A stretch of 62,813 bases of DNA from assembly GCA_003219415.1 (NCBI GenBank), contig QHOS01000030.1:1-62813 (forward strand). Reading direction: 5' to 3'. Below are positions 61,879 through 62,813 of this stretch, in pieces (position 1 is the stretch's first letter; each line of letters opens with the position of its first letter). This DNA is from Verrucomicrobiota bacterium (GTDB taxonomy: Bacteria > Verrucomicrobiota > Verrucomicrobiia > Chthoniobacterales > UBA10450). The translations under genes were made by a program, and so were the position numbers. The notes under the pieces were generated by a model. The model was not told the DNA's origin and did no database searches. It saw nothing but the letters and a program-made list of their open reading frames with translations.

Positions 61879-62040
61879 ATGAAAGAGACATTCTTGAGTA
61901 AACTGCGCGAGTTATGGGCGATTCGCCGGCGCTGCCAACAGATCCACCTTCAACAACGACGGAATCGACGTCCGCAATCAACTAAATTTTATGCCGAAAT
62001 GCAGCGACTTACTAAAGTCCCATTGCCAAAAACACGGTAA
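61879..62040 (+). CDS. Small basic ORF between porin and solute-binding protein
   Basis: ATG 61879 to TAA 62040 encodes 53 residues (MKETFLSKLRELWAIRRRCQ, later FYAEMQRLTKVPLPK), strongly basic and Gln/Arg-rich, with one Cys. It starts 34 bp after the porin. A long frame in an otherwise empty gap within an operon makes it worth keeping, though no family is recognised. Confidence 0.35.
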   Translation: MKETFLSKLRELWAIRRRCQQIHLQQRRNRRPQSTKFYAEMQRLTKVPLPKTR

Positions 62041-62133
62041 TTCTGTACGTCTTTCATCGTTCAGTGAACTCGCACTGACGAGAGAAGGGCCGCAGCGGCT
62101 TTTGTTCCCGGTAGGCAGTTATTCTATGAGAAT

Positions 62134-62813
62134 ATGAAAACAAGAGCACTGATCGCAGTTGTCGGAGCATTGGCGGTTTTCTTGCCAAATAGCCGTGCGG
62201 AGGAAAAAACCGTGATTCGGTTCGGGCATTTTCCAAACATCACTCACGCGCAGGGAGTCATCGCACATGCCCTCTCTCGGCAAGGCAAGGGGTGGTTTGA
62301 AAAATACCTCGGACCGAATGTCGAAATTCAGTGGTTTACGTACAATGCGGGGCCATCGGCGATGGAAGCGATCTTTGCAAAATCGCTTGACGTCACCTAC
62401 GTCGGCCCTGGTCCTGCGCTCAACGCGTACTTGAAATCGAACGGTGAAGAAGTCCGCGTAATCTCCGGTGCAGCCAATGCCGGCGCCGCTTTGGTAGTGA
62501 AAGCCGATTCGCCTATCAAGACGCCGGCGGATTTTCGCGGTAAAAAAATCGCCACACCTCAGCTCGGCAACACACAGGACATTTCATGCCGGGCATGGTT
62601 GAAAGCACAGAACTTCAAGGTCACGCTGACCGGCGGCGATGTGACGGTAATCCCAACAGCGAACCCGGACCAGCTCGGACTTTTTCAAACTGGCGGGGTT
62701 GAGGCCGTTTGGACAGTCGAGCCCTGGGTAACGCGGCTCGAGCGCGATGCGAAGGCGCGTGTTTTTCTTGAAGACAGGGACACCATCACCACGTGGCTTG
62801 TTTCCAGTGTGAA
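62134..62813 (+). CDS. ABC transporter periplasmic binding protein, sulfonate/nitrate/taurine type (partial)
   Basis: ATG 62134 starts a signal peptide (MKTRALIAVVGALAVFLPNS). The mature protein shows the NMT1/SsuA pattern: IRFGHFPNITHAQGVIAHAL, IQWFTYNAGPSAMEAIFAKS, LDVTYVGPGPALNAYLKSNG and IKTPADFRGKKIATPQLGNT. These line the ligand cleft of the aliphatic sulfonate, taurine and nitrate binders. The gene runs off the window after about 226 codons; permease and ATPase genes should follow. Together with the porin and the Rrf2 regulator it suggests import of an organosulfur compound. Confidence 0.9.
   Translation, partial: MKTRALIAVVGALAVFLPNSRAEEKTVIRFGHFPNITHAQGVIAHALSRQGKGWFEKYLGPNVEIQWFTYNAGPSAMEAIFAKSLDVTYVGPGPALNAYLKSNGEEVRVISGAANAGAALVVKADSPIKTPADFRGKKIATPQLGNTQDISCRAWLKAQNFKVTLTGGDVTVIPTANPDQLGLFQTGGVEAVWTVEPWVTRLERDAKARVFLEDRDTITTWLVSSV

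Overview
The window looks like chromosomal DNA of a soil-type Verrucomicrobiota bacterium (Chthoniobacterales / Candidatus Udaeobacter-like). This is an inference from a VPDGG-type CTERM sorting signal, a family of cyclase-TolB-TPR proteins present in several copies, delta-60 and BNR-like secreted proteins, and many eroded genes separated by dispersed short repeats. No rRNA or other taxonomic marker is present apart from an ssrA gene.

Layout. 1-4 kb: gene-poor relic DNA with repeats, a broken excisionase-like gene and a frameshifted cyclase. 4.1-11.1 kb: secreted envelope proteins (peptidoglycan-binding, YARHG, TPR) and a decaying tandem family sharing a G-x-W-x-S-P domain. 11.1-13.5 kb: first full cyclase-like/TPR protein. 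13.6-17.7 kb: repeats, a tRNA-Phe fragment, a uracil-DNA-glycosylase-like gene and a VPDGG-CTERM protein. 17.7-20 kb: a compact 2OG-Fe(II) oxygenase / methyltransferase / DUF6065-like cluster. 21.1-35.7 kb: two closely similar cyclase/TPR genes in opposite orientation bracket a minus-strand peptide-export locus. That locus holds a PpiC-related protein, a C39-peptidase ABC exporter with two cNMP-binding domains, an HlyD-type adaptor, an eroded sigma-54 activator, and two small ORFs with a shared leader-like motif, one carrying a double-glycine cleavage motif. An L,D-transpeptidase lies just upstream. 37.5-43.2 kb: large secreted BNR and delta-60 proteins, a lipoprotein and a tRNA-Leu fragment. 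44.8-48.9 kb: a redox group (cNMP-binding/TrxR-like protein without redox cysteines, an SDR, a mercuric-reductase-like flavoprotein). 49-52.4 kb: small enzymes, a tRNA 5' half followed by a terminator, and a serine recombinase operon. 52.8-54.9 kb: a TolB/TPR protein without a cyclase. 55-57.9 kb: plasmid-like replication genes with iteron-like repeats, ending at the 3' end of ssrA (57.9-58.2 kb). 58.3-62.8 kb: a sulfotransferase, then a probable sulfur-acquisition operon (small membrane protein, Rrf2 regulator, porin, small basic ORF, ABC solute-binding protein) that runs off the window.

The most interesting system is the 24.4-31.1 kb export locus. A PCAT-type exporter carrying tandem cyclic-nucleotide-binding domains sits between two membrane cyclase-like proteins, with a short gene for a likely GG-leader cargo peptide downstream. 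The cyclase domains keep the metal-binding Asp and the transition-state Asn/Arg but lack the usual substrate-selecting Lys and Asp, so their product is an open question. The regulator inside the export locus is a pseudogene, so the locus may be partly decayed or now controlled another way.
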